This document shows, piece by piece, positions 11,701-21,385 of a stretch of 64,000 nucleotides of DNA. The first letter of the stretch is position 1, and the number at the start of each line of letters is the position of its first letter. The position numbers were made by a program, and so were the translations under genes. Under the pieces are notes generated by a model. That model saw only the letters and a program-made list of their open reading frames with translations. It was not told where the DNA came from and ran no database searches. Origin of the DNA: Nitrospina sp. (GTDB lineage Bacteria > Nitrospinota > Nitrospinia > Nitrospinales > VA-1); contig JABHTG010000057.1 of NCBI GenBank assembly GCA_018697205.1, positions 124,001 through 188,000 on the forward strand. Direction: 5' to 3'.

Positions 11701-12312
11701 CTGACTGTAACCACCTAGACGATAACTCTGAGAAAAATTACCTAAAAAATCATAGGCCTTAGCATTCTCCCATTGGTGCTCCAAATTAGTGAACATGTCG
11801 AGTCTGCCAGGAAGACTCAAAAAACTACGGTCGTAAAAGGGAGAAACCGTTTCGTAAATCCACGAAAACAAGATGAAAAACAGTAATAGAACGAGAATTG
11901 GTTCCTTGGTTCTAAGCGAGAAAAGGAACCAATTTTCCTTAATCTTCAAAAGTAAATAGCACCCGACTCCCACCACAAATAAAATAAATTGATAGAATAA
12001 CCCCAAACCAAAAACTGAAAGCGAGAAGGCAAAAAAGGGTAGCGTACAATGGAAGAAGTTTTTGCTTGTCAATGTTTGATTGTAATCAACCCATGAACCA
12101 ACTAATGCCAAGCCCAAGGCTAACGTTGCAAATAGCACTAGCGTTTGAACTACGGAGAGAGCAAATCCTGACCAAGGATAGAAATTAAGCAACTCTGGAG
12201 AAGCTATTGATAATTGCTGCGTTTTAAACCACACTCCGAACACTATAGAGGTAGCCAAAATAATAAGAAATGCCGCAATCAGATGACGTTGATAAAAATC
12301 TTTGGTTGTCAT
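8758..12312 (-). CDS. Large multi-pass membrane protein, YfhO-like
   Basis: 1184 aa with many TM segments; C-terminus LNGWKAYSGSEELPVNKANLGFIGLKLEKGKQLVWLEYAPPSLVIG resembles YfhO C-terminal domain. Confidence 0.75.
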   Translation of the reverse strand: MTTKDFYQRHLIAAFLIILATSIVFGVWFKTQQLSIASPELLNFYPWSGFALSVVQTLVLFATLALGLALVGSWVDYNQTLTSKNFFHCTLPFFAFSLSVFGLGLFYQFILFVVGVGCYLLLKIKENWFLFSLRTKEPILVLLLFFILFSWIYETVSPFYDRSFLSLPGRLDMFTNLEHQWENAKAYDFLGNFSQSYRLGGYSQGNFMVSPLLSLVALILDTPITDVYAKYDLVKWCLFFLYLFSSFGCYLFLRFGLRLSFVPSVLGGFAYILTNSAFLSYLGNEYPINIVPFTFLPWAMLCVSLAYAKGRLEWIFLAGLVASLSQHVWLVNLECTALLLSFLVIYICWMATGKLFYQGFHWSNIKRLVLEVVTFPVAVFIGMAYYFVPFIEAIASMEYLVIDNSSTMGFWWGGALEHYASIFFRFEDANLYSFAPGLYSPLGGPVIGFYTGQFSLFMIFFLLCRTLIFLYQKYLSKESSEGSKIRSSESFFLAGLIFCLITFPMGDQGWFSKFMEFTGVLRVHNYLRVSMYFFFFALVAAMLGLHYLLKLKSIKTLFIVTGAYLLLLIGVYFSPLFPKSIPDKILMDVGFFVATLSLFSLLFWCTGRIKNKSYAMGSPFFPLINSEKLVLGLIIILGALSCYTLYPSARDYLTKGTVILLDKSRNFYSFRSAVVVLRGNRHDVASYNYLDKRVEDFERLFESERHHKMNFLNAHYWEVAPSNLKDKKLGTKAIREYKKNEQSILKLLRQRHGPVKEFKKYLNDQRRKEKISQGTYEQAFKYLSLGDQKLAFFEVAAPTIDNFYLQDGNTFTIATIALAPHRVAPIQHLAHSSYQYYLPDEYSFFVLSNLIQGEILVLPLGKNHELYGPSLWGAGESYPSKDINFYLRSLYLHAYDNEELLAQINSEIHPNMRGHFNLMFLQGKLLNFFRPNPFIRKLLDVSGADHVTLPRIYLGAQMEAEEKAKVLEDLRSQGFIEFKFPQSYHASSKFPKIRQMRVFTNPQSYGRAYVAKWVKMIRTEDNLANQGILSFGKFWPRSKVLTKNFEKHMSSIPKDIWRSIIIESSSLKDKQESPQVFEGDNRVDIKKIIASKAVFEVDCQDEHCWFVYNTTILNGWKAYSGSEELPVNKANLGFIGLKLEKGKQLVWLEYAPPSLVIGFLVTLSGWFLLFCFFLKQGGLHKKTA

Positions 12313-12476
12313 ATTTGTTGTTAGGAAAAAGCTCTACAATTTATGCAGCGCTTGATTTTAAAAACCAACTTAACTATTTGGTTCATTCCCATGCAGCCCC
12401 CCTATTTTTTTATCGGCGGATATTCTGAAGCACGCATTTATGGCATGAAAAAAATACAAGCCTTTAAGCTTTATGA

Positions 12477-13106
12477 CTATTGGACGCGTGATCTCTCACC
12501 TTTGAATAAAGGATGAAGTTCATCTACAAATGGTTTTAACCGTTGCACAATTACGCGCAGGCTCTTTATAGTTTTCTCTTGCCTCTCCAGTTCCATCGGT
12601 TTTTCCTCTGCCTTCTTGTATAGCGCTTTCTCTAAAACATCAACTTTTGCACGCCTCTCAAAGTAAGGAACTGCCCGATGTTCAACAATATCGAATGGTA
12701 AACGAATAATATCGCTAACTTCTCGTTTCGCTATCGAACTGAATTGGCTCAGACGTGTTTGTATTATTTTATCCAATTTAGGGGTAACAATCGCCGCAAC
12801 AACCACAAAGACAACAGCTAATATTACTATTTTTGCAAAAAACTCTAACAATTTTTCTGACTCAATTCTTACCCAATGCCTGAAAGAATCTTGCTTAGAT
12901 GGGTTTACAGGGATTTTGATGTTTAACTCTTCCATCATACCTACACGTTCTTTCTTTTTTTCTACCAATTCTTTATAAGCAGAACTCAAGTCATTACCTT
13001 TCACCAGCAAACCAAATTTTTGATGGCGCAAATAAAACTTTTCGTCCTTTAAGGTTAAAATGATATCTTCATTAGCATATTCTTGATTGTCTAAATTATT
13101 TTTCAT
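12477..13106 (-). CDS. Hypothetical protein with one TM segment
   Basis: 209 aa ORF; TM segment IVILAVVFVVVAAIVTP; no family recognised. Confidence 0.6.
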   Translation of the reverse strand: MKNNLDNQEYANEDIILTLKDEKFYLRHQKFGLLVKGNDLSSAYKELVEKKKERVGMMEELNIKIPVNPSKQDSFRHWVRIESEKLLEFFAKIVILAVVFVVVAAIVTPKLDKIIQTRLSQFSSIAKREVSDIIRLPFDIVEHRAVPYFERRAKVDVLEKALYKKAEEKPMELERQEKTIKSLRVIVQRLKPFVDELHPLFKGERSRVQ

Positions 13107-13468
13107 AAGCTCCCCCTTAAAAGTTGAAGTACGATTATTAGATATCTGGCTCGAGAGTAGTGGCTAATCAAAATAGGAGTTGGCGAAAAACTTAAACTCT
13201 TAGTCCAAATCCAAACCAAACTCTCAGTAAAGCGCGAATAAAAACAAGTCTGCTCAGGTCTCTTAACCTAGAAAGCATATGTACTTCAGGCTTTTTTTTC
13301 ACTAGAATTGCAGTTCGATTTCTATATGATTTGATCGATTAAAAACAAGGCAGCAAAGTTTCATAGCAGAGCTGCCGATATTATAAGCAAACGTAGTCTA
13401 TTAAAAATAATATCAAGAAAAAAAACAACATTAACATGACAATTTTTATACCAAAAAAACTGACTCAA

Positions 13469-13497
13469 AAGAGTAACTCTAAAATAAAATTACTCTT
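13469..13497 (+). other. Perfect 8-bp inverted repeat in leader of radical SAM gene
   Basis: AAGAGTAA-CTCTAAAATAAAA-TTACTCTT. Confidence 0.35.
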
Positions 13498-13564
13498 ATA
13501 CAGATTCCTCAGCAATAAAATAATTTATCCTCTTTCACTATTAAACCTTAACAGGTAGAAAGTT

Positions 13565-14611
13565 ATGCTCCACTGGCGGATATCATCTTACTTAATTGGA
13601 TTATGTGCAAAAGCATCGATCACAAAACCTTGGGTTTTTAAAGGTTTCTCATATGTGATAGAACTTCCCTTTCTCAAGCTAATATACGAATACATTTACT
13701 TAAAAAAAATTCGAAAAACTCTTGCTCTTTATGAGTCTTCACCTGGATTCCAAGTTGCCCTCGAACCTTTAAACGTGTGCAACTTAGAATGCACCATGTG
13801 CCCTTATCCCAGTATGGATCGTGAAAAAAGTCAAATGCCCATGGATCTTTACAAAAAAATAGTCGATGAGATTGTAGCATTTGGGCATACCCGACTAAAC
13901 TTAACTCACTACAATGAGCCTTTTCTAGATAAAAACCTTTTCGAAAGAGTTCGTTATGCAAAACAAAAGGGAATGTTCGTTGGCTTCTTTTCAAATGCTA
14001 CAGTAATGGATTCTGAAAAAGCTGAAAACACGCTTGATGCTGGAGTCGACTGGGTAAACTTTAGTATTGATGGTGCAACCAAAGAATCTTTTGAAAAAAT
14101 ACGTATTGGGGCAAATTTTGAAGAAACAATCAGCAATATTTCTCATTTAATCAAACTTCGAAGAGAACGTAATAGCACAATACCCTTGATTAATATCCAC
14201 ACTACAATTTTATCGAAGGAAAATCTAGAGTCTTCAAACCAACTTAAAGAATTACTTTGCGGAGCTGACTCGTACACAATGGGTCTTGCCGATTCGCGAG
14301 GGGACCAGAAAGACTACAACTTCATGAAAACCTTTACCTCTAACACCAATAAATCCCGTCTTTATCCTTGCTCCATCCCATGGACAACTTTAACAGTTAT
14401 GAGCAATGGGAAAGTATGCATATGCTGTAGAGATCATGATGGAGAAGTAATTCTCGGTGACTTAAACAAGCAAACAATTACTGAAGTTTTAAATTCAGAA
14501 GAAATGCTAAAAGTGAAAAAGCTTCATTTGGAAGGACAAGGAGACAAAATAGATCTTTGTAAAAATTGCGACTCTCTATACCGAGCTAACCTTAGTTGGT
14601 GGGCCAATTAG
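13565..14611 (+). CDS. Radical SAM/SPASM domain protein
   Basis: NVCNLECTMCPYP; C-terminal SPASM-like CSIPWTTLTVMSNGKVCICCRDHDGEVILGDL...CKNCDSL. Confidence 0.9.
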   Translation: MLHWRISSYLIGLCAKASITKPWVFKGFSYVIELPFLKLIYEYIYLKKIRKTLALYESSPGFQVALEPLNVCNLECTMCPYPSMDREKSQMPMDLYKKIVDEIVAFGHTRLNLTHYNEPFLDKNLFERVRYAKQKGMFVGFFSNATVMDSEKAENTLDAGVDWVNFSIDGATKESFEKIRIGANFEETISNISHLIKLRRERNSTIPLINIHTTILSKENLESSNQLKELLCGADSYTMGLADSRGDQKDYNFMKTFTSNTNKSRLYPCSIPWTTLTVMSNGKVCICCRDHDGEVILGDLNKQTITEVLNSEEMLKVKKLHLEGQGDKIDLCKNCDSLYRANLSWWAN

Positions 14612-14663
14612 TTAATATACTTTCCCTTAAGTCAAAACTCTCAATACATATACATTCTCTCGT

Positions 14664-16454
14664 ATGAATACTAATTTTAACTTAATCATAAAACGAATAA
14701 TAAATAATGATTTCTTTTATCCGCTGGTGATGATCCTAGCTCTCTCTCTAGCTCTTTCAAAATATTATTCTGATGGTTCGTTAATTCTTGGAGGTGAAGG
14801 AAATACTGTCCTGAACTTCACAGAACATTTAAAGCTAACATCATATCAATGGTTTTCTATCTATGGTCAAGGGATGATTAATTTAGCTCCCTCAGGGACC
14901 GGAGTCAATATTCTCCTGTTAGCATTATTTGAAAATCTTACTAAAAGTACAGTTGCCACTAATTTTATACTTATTCTTTCATTATACTACTTACCTTTTT
15001 TAGGTATGTTTCTCGCCGCCAGGGAAATCAATCTCAATAACTTTTCAGCTTTCCTAATTGCATTATTTTATCTCATCAATCCCTCAACTCTGCAATACCT
15101 CACTAACCTTAACCAATGGAATGCATCAGTAGTGGCTTTAATGCCTTTTCTTTTCTGGATTATCCTAAAGTTTTACAAAGATAATCTTAAACTTTTTTTA
15201 TTTTATGGCACTACCACAGCAATATTCTCTTGTGCCTACTCAAATCAACCCCTGAATGCTATTGCCAACATATCATCTCTTATTTCACTTTTTATCATCT
15301 CTTTTCACCTTAATGGCAAGCTGATTTACTCTGAAATTTTAAAAAAATACATGCTACTTTTACTAGCATTTGTTCTTTTCAATTCCTGGTGGCTATTAAA
15401 TCTTTTTTACTCAGCCGTAGACGCCATAAAATTTTATCCTGAAGCCCAAGCACAATCCTGGTTATCTCAAGTCTCAAATAACACCGCCACCCCTTTATTT
15501 AAATGTCTTACTTTTACAATGTTAACCTACGATTATGGATATGATTTTATTGGCAACTTACATAACTCATTTCCTGGTCATATCATAAAATTGATTCCTA
15601 TAACTCTAGTCGTTCTGGTTTGTTTTTTTTCTAAAAAAATACGGAAGGTAAAAATCATCATTCCTGTTTTTTTTCTAGTATTAGTCGCTATGTTCTTGAC
15701 GAAAGGAGTAAGTCCACCATTCGGAGAAATTTATTTGTTTCTTTTTAAAAATATTCCACTTTTCAATATGTTTAAAACACCAACAGAGAAATTTGGGCTA
15801 CTATATATTTTTCTATTTACTCTTCTTCTGCTTTTCATTTTCCTAAACATTAAAGCCTTAAAAGAAAAAAATATTTTCCAGTTGATTTTTAGTGGTTATT
15901 TAATATTTTGTTTTACTCCAATCGCTACTGGAAATATTATCCCTGACCACAACATTGGACATTATGGAAAATCTGTTAGGAAATATGTCGAAAAGTCAGA
16001 GGAAACAAGTTTTAAAGCCACAATTAATCGGGAAAAGCTAAACTATAAAATAATGAGTCTCCCTGGAATGGGAAACTACCAAATTCTTATGAAGACTGGC
16101 CGTAAAAGTTACTACACAGGCTGGGATCCATTACTATGGACCAACAAGGGTTCTGTGCAGCCTGCTTTTAGTTCTCATATTACCGAATTTTATTGGCTTT
16201 TAGACAAAGCTCCGGTTAAAAAGCTATTTGGAATGCTTAACATTGGAAAACTTGTGGTCAATCCTAATTTGATCCCATGGTTTGGAAACGTAGGGTCGGG
16301 AAATCCTGATACTATTCGCGATCGATTAGAATTGCTTCCAGAAAAAAGATATGGGAATATTTCTGTCTTTAACAATTATAAAAATTTTCTACCTGTAGTT
16401 TATTCTCCCAAAAATATTTTCATTGTTCGGGACACCGTCCAAACCATTGACTAA
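14664..16454 (+). CDS. Multi-pass membrane protein (GT-C/YfhO-like)
   Basis: 596 aa, many TM segments; GGEGNTVLNFTEHLKLTSYQWFSIYGQG N-terminal loop typical of these polysaccharide-locus membrane proteins. Confidence 0.65.
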   Translation: MNTNFNLIIKRIINNDFFYPLVMILALSLALSKYYSDGSLILGGEGNTVLNFTEHLKLTSYQWFSIYGQGMINLAPSGTGVNILLLALFENLTKSTVATNFILILSLYYLPFLGMFLAAREINLNNFSAFLIALFYLINPSTLQYLTNLNQWNASVVALMPFLFWIILKFYKDNLKLFLFYGTTTAIFSCAYSNQPLNAIANISSLISLFIISFHLNGKLIYSEILKKYMLLLLAFVLFNSWWLLNLFYSAVDAIKFYPEAQAQSWLSQVSNNTATPLFKCLTFTMLTYDYGYDFIGNLHNSFPGHIIKLIPITLVVLVCFFSKKIRKVKIIIPVFFLVLVAMFLTKGVSPPFGEIYLFLFKNIPLFNMFKTPTEKFGLLYIFLFTLLLLFIFLNIKALKEKNIFQLIFSGYLIFCFTPIATGNIIPDHNIGHYGKSVRKYVEKSEETSFKATINREKLNYKIMSLPGMGNYQILMKTGRKSYYTGWDPLLWTNKGSVQPAFSSHITEFYWLLDKAPVKKLFGMLNIGKLVVNPNLIPWFGNVGSGNPDTIRDRLELLPEKRYGNISVFNNYKNFLPVVYSPKNIFIVRDTVQTID

Positions 16455-16502
16455 ATCAAATTACCTCCACATTAAGTGGGCTAATTCCTTAGAGGATTTA
16501 AA

Positions 16503-17657
16503 TTGCAATTTAAGAGACTAGACTTAGTATCACTTAAAATGGATTCGTTTGACAGAACCTCTTTCACTCGCGATGCTCTTTTGTATAGCAAGAACTCCAT
16601 GCTCTTTTTTTATGACTTCAAGGGTATTCATCTAGTTCATCAACCCGATCATGTGAAGTGGTTCCCTAAAGTCATCAAATTTCCTTGGCTAAAAAACCGT
16701 ACAATATTAGACCTGCTACTACCCTTTCTATGGATTATTTTTTTCTCAACATTTCTACTTCTATCCGCAATTATTTGTATCGTATACCGCCCAAAGATTT
16801 GCTTAACTGAGAACACTTGGGTTGGTGCTGTTTTTGGAATAGCGCGGAAAATTGGTCTCTGCAAAATATTCATATATTGCTCTGGAGACTGGCTGGCTAA
16901 CCAAGGCAACAAAGGATATCTTAGCCGACTAGCCAACAACCATTTATTTGTCTATATGGATTATATTGCTTCTGTAACTAGTGATCTCACAAATAGTTAT
17001 TCAAAACGTTGTAATGAAGCCAGAGAACTTCATTGGGGGAAAAAAGTTTCAAAGAATATACACCATAGATACCCACCCCCCATAGAAATATTCTCTGACG
17101 CCGCATCAGCCAAAAGAATACATATTTGTTTTCTGGGTCAGGTATTATTAGATTCTGGTTTAGATTTAATCCTACCCTTATTACCTGAACTACATAGAGA
17201 AAATGGTACGAAACTAAAAATCATTGGCCCTGACTCAACAGCTAAACGAATTCAAATCGAAAAAACAATTAAAAATAAAAATTTAGAAAGCCTTACTGAG
17301 CTTTATGGTTATCTACCTGAAAATGAAATAAAAAAAGCCATGAGTGATTGCTTCTGCGGAATAAACCTAATCACAACAGCGGAAAGTTACTCTTCTTTCG
17401 CAGTCCCCGGTAAATTCATTTATTATCTTCAGATGCAGATTCCGGTACTCACAACTAAAAACAATGGCCTTGTTGAAGTAATTGAAGAAAACAAACTAGG
17501 CATTATAATTGAGCCAAACCCAAGATTGATCTTATCATCCATATACAAACTATATAATGATCAAGAAGTATACAAAATTAATATCTCAAAATATGCGAAA
17601 AAACACTCCTATCTCTCTATAAAAGACTATTTAAAAATTATCCAAGAATCTAAATAG
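16503..17657 (+). CDS. Glycosyltransferase family 4-like
   Basis: IHICFLGQVLLDSGLDLILPLLPEL, LKIIGPD, FAVPGKFIYYLQMQIPVLTTKNNGL; TTG start. Confidence 0.75.
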   Translation: MQFKRLDLVSLKMDSFDRTSFTRDALLYSKNSMLFFYDFKGIHLVHQPDHVKWFPKVIKFPWLKNRTILDLLLPFLWIIFFSTFLLLSAIICIVYRPKICLTENTWVGAVFGIARKIGLCKIFIYCSGDWLANQGNKGYLSRLANNHLFVYMDYIASVTSDLTNSYSKRCNEARELHWGKKVSKNIHHRYPPPIEIFSDAASAKRIHICFLGQVLLDSGLDLILPLLPELHRENGTKLKIIGPDSTAKRIQIEKTIKNKNLESLTELYGYLPENEIKKAMSDCFCGINLITTAESYSSFAVPGKFIYYLQMQIPVLTTKNNGLVEVIEENKLGIIIEPNPRLILSSIYKLYNDQEVYKINISKYAKKHSYLSIKDYLKIIQESK

Positions 17658-17997
17658 TTTTTTACCGGGAAGAATAGTGTAACTTGGCTATTTTTTTTAA
17701 AAGTACTTTGACAAAATTATTTCAGGTTTTCCTAAATATCTGAATTCACGGCCATAAAACATCCAAGAGAAGCAAAGAAACCTTTCCGGACAAATAAATA
17801 ACCACCATTTACTAAGGATATTTATTTTCTTGGCGATAAGATTATGAAAGCACCGAACTGGGGAACCTACTAAGCAAAATATGCTATGATGAACCAAGTT
17901 GACGATGTTAACCCCAAAAAGCTCTTTGGTTTTTCTTAATATTATTGTATTTACAAGTTTTAGGTAGACATGAAGCTTTTGTTAGGAGAGATTAAAT

Positions 17998-19425
17998 ATG
18001 TGGAGAAGTGATGCTAACCTTATTCCTAAAAACTTGGATCTGCTTCTAGTTCAACCTAGCCTCGATTTCACCAAAGATCTTAATGCTTTGATGGCCAGAA
18101 AAGTTGAACAGGATATAATAATATCTAATTGCCCTCCTCCAGGAATCGGTTATTTACTGGCAATAGCTAAAAAAAACGGTATTAAGGCAAAGTTTATTGA
18201 TATGGTGACTAGCAAAGTTCACGCCGAGGAACTTTATCATTTTATAAATATATCGAAGCCTACCTTAGTAGGTTTTGGAGCACTTACAATCCAAATCAAA
18301 CATGCAGGCGTCATAGCGAAAGAAATTAAAAATCGATTTCCTAAGACTTTAGTTTGCGCAGGAGGAATGCACCCCACTGCAATGCCAAAGGAAACTCTGG
18401 ATGAATTTTCTGCTTTAGACTTTATAATTAGTGGAGAAGGAGAGCTGGCTCTCTTAAAAATATTCGATCATCTAGATAAGAATCTTTCTCTCTCATCTAT
18501 TCCTGGAGTAGCTACGCGAGAAAACCCCGAACCTGGCGGCGAACAGATAAAAGATCTTGATAGCCTACCCTTTCCTGCATGGGACGAAATGGACCTTAGT
18601 TTATTCCATGGAATTTTTCCTCATAGGACCAAATTAGAACTCCCAATGTGGACAAGTAGAGGGTGCCCATTCCCCTGCACATTCTGCGCACGCCCACTGG
18701 GTAGAGACAGAGTAAATAGGTCTGTAGCATCGGTGATGAGTGAAATCGAGCGAAATATTGAAGAATTTGGATGTGAATCTATCGCTTTCATAGATGAAAC
18801 TTTTATTGTTAATAAAAAGTGGAGCTCAGAACTTTTTAAGGCAATGATAAAGAGAGGTTTAAACAAAAAAATTAATTGGTCATGCGAAACCCATGTAAAT
18901 ATTAGTTCACCTGAGCTTTTTGAACTTATGAAAGAGTCTGGCTGCTATTACGTTTTTTTCGGATTAGAAAATGCTGATGACTCAATGTTAAGAGATAGCG
19001 GTAAAATGTCAAAAACTGCAACCGTTAAAAATGCAGTAAAGTGGGCTAAAGATGCTGGTATTGTGGTAGCAGGAAGCTTCATTATTGGGCTACCTGGAGA
19101 AACTGACGAGACAGTTATGCATTCAATAAAACTAGCTCAAGAGCTTGGACTATATTCAGTAACCTTCCCTATAGCAATCCCCTTTCCTGGCACTCACCTT
19201 AGACAACAGGCTCTTAATGGCGAGCATGGTCTGCGCCTATTAACAGATGATTGGAATGACTACGACAAACAATACCCTGGTGTAATGGAGAGTGTTAGCA
19301 TGCCCATTGGAAGAAGATTAGAACTCCAAAAAATTGCTTATGAATTAAATCCAAAAAATAAAATTGAGGATTATATTAAAAATTTGTCAATGAGACAGCA
19401 GACTGAGACCGCAGGTTGCATTTGA
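17998..19425 (+). CDS. B12-binding-domain radical SAM protein
   Basis: TSRGCPFPCTFCARPLG; VCAGGMHPTAMPKETL. Confidence 0.9.
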   Translation: MWRSDANLIPKNLDLLLVQPSLDFTKDLNALMARKVEQDIIISNCPPPGIGYLLAIAKKNGIKAKFIDMVTSKVHAEELYHFINISKPTLVGFGALTIQIKHAGVIAKEIKNRFPKTLVCAGGMHPTAMPKETLDEFSALDFIISGEGELALLKIFDHLDKNLSLSSIPGVATRENPEPGGEQIKDLDSLPFPAWDEMDLSLFHGIFPHRTKLELPMWTSRGCPFPCTFCARPLGRDRVNRSVASVMSEIERNIEEFGCESIAFIDETFIVNKKWSSELFKAMIKRGLNKKINWSCETHVNISSPELFELMKESGCYYVFFGLENADDSMLRDSGKMSKTATVKNAVKWAKDAGIVVAGSFIIGLPGETDETVMHSIKLAQELGLYSVTFPIAIPFPGTHLRQQALNGEHGLRLLTDDWNDYDKQYPGVMESVSMPIGRRLELQKIAYELNPKNKIEDYIKNLSMRQQTETAGCI

Positions 19426-19749
19426 CTCAAAAATTTCACTTCTTTTAAAATTTAGATCAAACACACTTTTAAAAAAGAAGTACTTTGTGTTTTGTTCTAT
19501 ACTTAATTAATACTTTTCTTCATGTTTATATAGCTGGGTAGTTAATCACACATACTTAAAAGCTTGATTAAGTGATAATCTTTTTTGTTTACAAAGGTAT
19601 TTTATCGCCCCCCTGTAAATGGGTCTCTCGCCCATGTCAGTTCTCGCCTAATTGAGCGATTATTTGATTAGCGATTTGAAATATCGCATTTTCGAAATAC
19701 AAACAACTGCGCTTGGCCTTTTTCCCAGGTTTCAAAACAGGAGTAATTT

Positions 19750-21234
19750 ATGGCAAGAAATATTGACCTTTTGATAATCAGCCCTGGCAACAATAGAATT
19801 ATTTATCAGGGTTTGGCTAAAGAGTATTCTGCTATAGAACCTCCAGTATGGGCCGGCCTGTTAGCTAAGTTTGCTCGTAATCAAGGGTATGGCACCTATT
19901 TAATGGACCAAGAAGCTTTAGGCTTAAGTTCCGAAAAAATTGCTCAAAATACTCACGATTTAAATCCAAGACTTGTCGCCATAGTCGTTTATGGACAGCA
20001 ACCATCTGCATCTACTCAGAACATGACTATGGCTGAAGAAATTTGCTCGAAAATTCATTCTCAGTCTCCACTTATAAAAATCCTATTGGTCGGTGGACAC
20101 GTTTCGGCATTACCCGAAAAAACACTCAACGAATGTGATGCTGATTTCGTTTGCCAGGGTGAAGGCCCTCATACACTTCAGGCTCTACTTCAATTAGATG
20201 ATTTAAAAAACTCAAACCAATTAAATAAAGTTCCGGGACTTTGGTATCGGGAAAATGGGGAACCGGTTTTTAGCCAACCCTCACCCGTAATCCCTAAAGA
20301 GGAACTTTCTGTATCCTTAAATGGTGTTGCTTGGGACATGCTACCTATGGATGCTTATCGAGCCCACAATTGGCATTGTTTCGACCATATTAATGAAAGA
20401 AGCCCTTATGCCTCCATCTACACAAGTCTAGGATGCCCCTTTAAATGCTCTTTTTGTTGCATTAATGCTCCCTTTGGCAAACCCAGCATAAGATACTGGG
20501 ACCCAAATTTTGTTATAACAGAACTAGATATTCTCGCTAACAAATATGGCGTAAAAAATATTAAGATAGCTGATGAGATGTTTGTCTTACAAGAAGACCA
20601 TGTCATCCGATTATGTGATCTTATCATTGAAAGAGGATATAACTTTAATTTCTGGGCCTACGCACGAGTCGATACCGTCAAAGATAATTTTTTAAAAAAA
20701 TTAAAACAAGCCGGCTTTAACTGGCTATCTTTGGGGATTGAATCCAAAAGTAAGCACGTTCGAGACGGAACAGATAAAGGTCATTATGATGAAAAAGATA
20801 TTGTAGAAACTGTCCGCAAAGTTCAAGATGCCGGCATTTATATAATTGCTAATTATATATTTGGGTTACCTGATGATAATTATGAATCTATGAATGAAAC
20901 ATTGATCCTTTCGAAAGAATTAAATTGTGAATGGGCAAATTTTTATTCCGGAATGGCATATCCTGGATCAAAACTTTACGATATAGCACTGCAAAAGGGA
21001 TGGGACCTTCCAAAAAAATGGCACGACTTTTCCCAGCACTCATACGAGCAACTTCCCCTTGCCACAGATCACTTGACAGCAGGACAAGTTTTGAGCTTTC
21101 GCGATAATGCGTGGCAAGAATATTTTACCAACCCAACATATACTACTATGGTAAAAACAAAATTTGGGGAAGAAGTACTCGATCATATTAATAAGTTGTC
21201 CTTACATAAACTCAAGAGAAAATATTCCGCTTAA
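19750..21234 (+). CDS. B12-binding-domain radical SAM protein
   Basis: TSLGCPFKCSFCCINAP; LLVGGHVSALPEKTL; AGGAG ribosome-binding site upstream. Confidence 0.9.
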   Translation: MARNIDLLIISPGNNRIIYQGLAKEYSAIEPPVWAGLLAKFARNQGYGTYLMDQEALGLSSEKIAQNTHDLNPRLVAIVVYGQQPSASTQNMTMAEEICSKIHSQSPLIKILLVGGHVSALPEKTLNECDADFVCQGEGPHTLQALLQLDDLKNSNQLNKVPGLWYRENGEPVFSQPSPVIPKEELSVSLNGVAWDMLPMDAYRAHNWHCFDHINERSPYASIYTSLGCPFKCSFCCINAPFGKPSIRYWDPNFVITELDILANKYGVKNIKIADEMFVLQEDHVIRLCDLIIERGYNFNFWAYARVDTVKDNFLKKLKQAGFNWLSLGIESKSKHVRDGTDKGHYDEKDIVETVRKVQDAGIYIIANYIFGLPDDNYESMNETLILSKELNCEWANFYSGMAYPGSKLYDIALQKGWDLPKKWHDFSQHSYEQLPLATDHLTAGQVLSFRDNAWQEYFTNPTYTTMVKTKFGEEVLDHINKLSLHKLKRKYSA

Positions 21235-21385
21235 AAAAAAGTATAAACCACCGATGATACGATTCTTTAAAACTATAAATTATTTAGGATTTCAAGACCC
21301 CAATGTTGAGTTAAAGCGTTTGGTGGCCGAACCCGTTAAATAAATAGGTATATACTCTTCAACAAAAAATATTACTGGAGAACTT

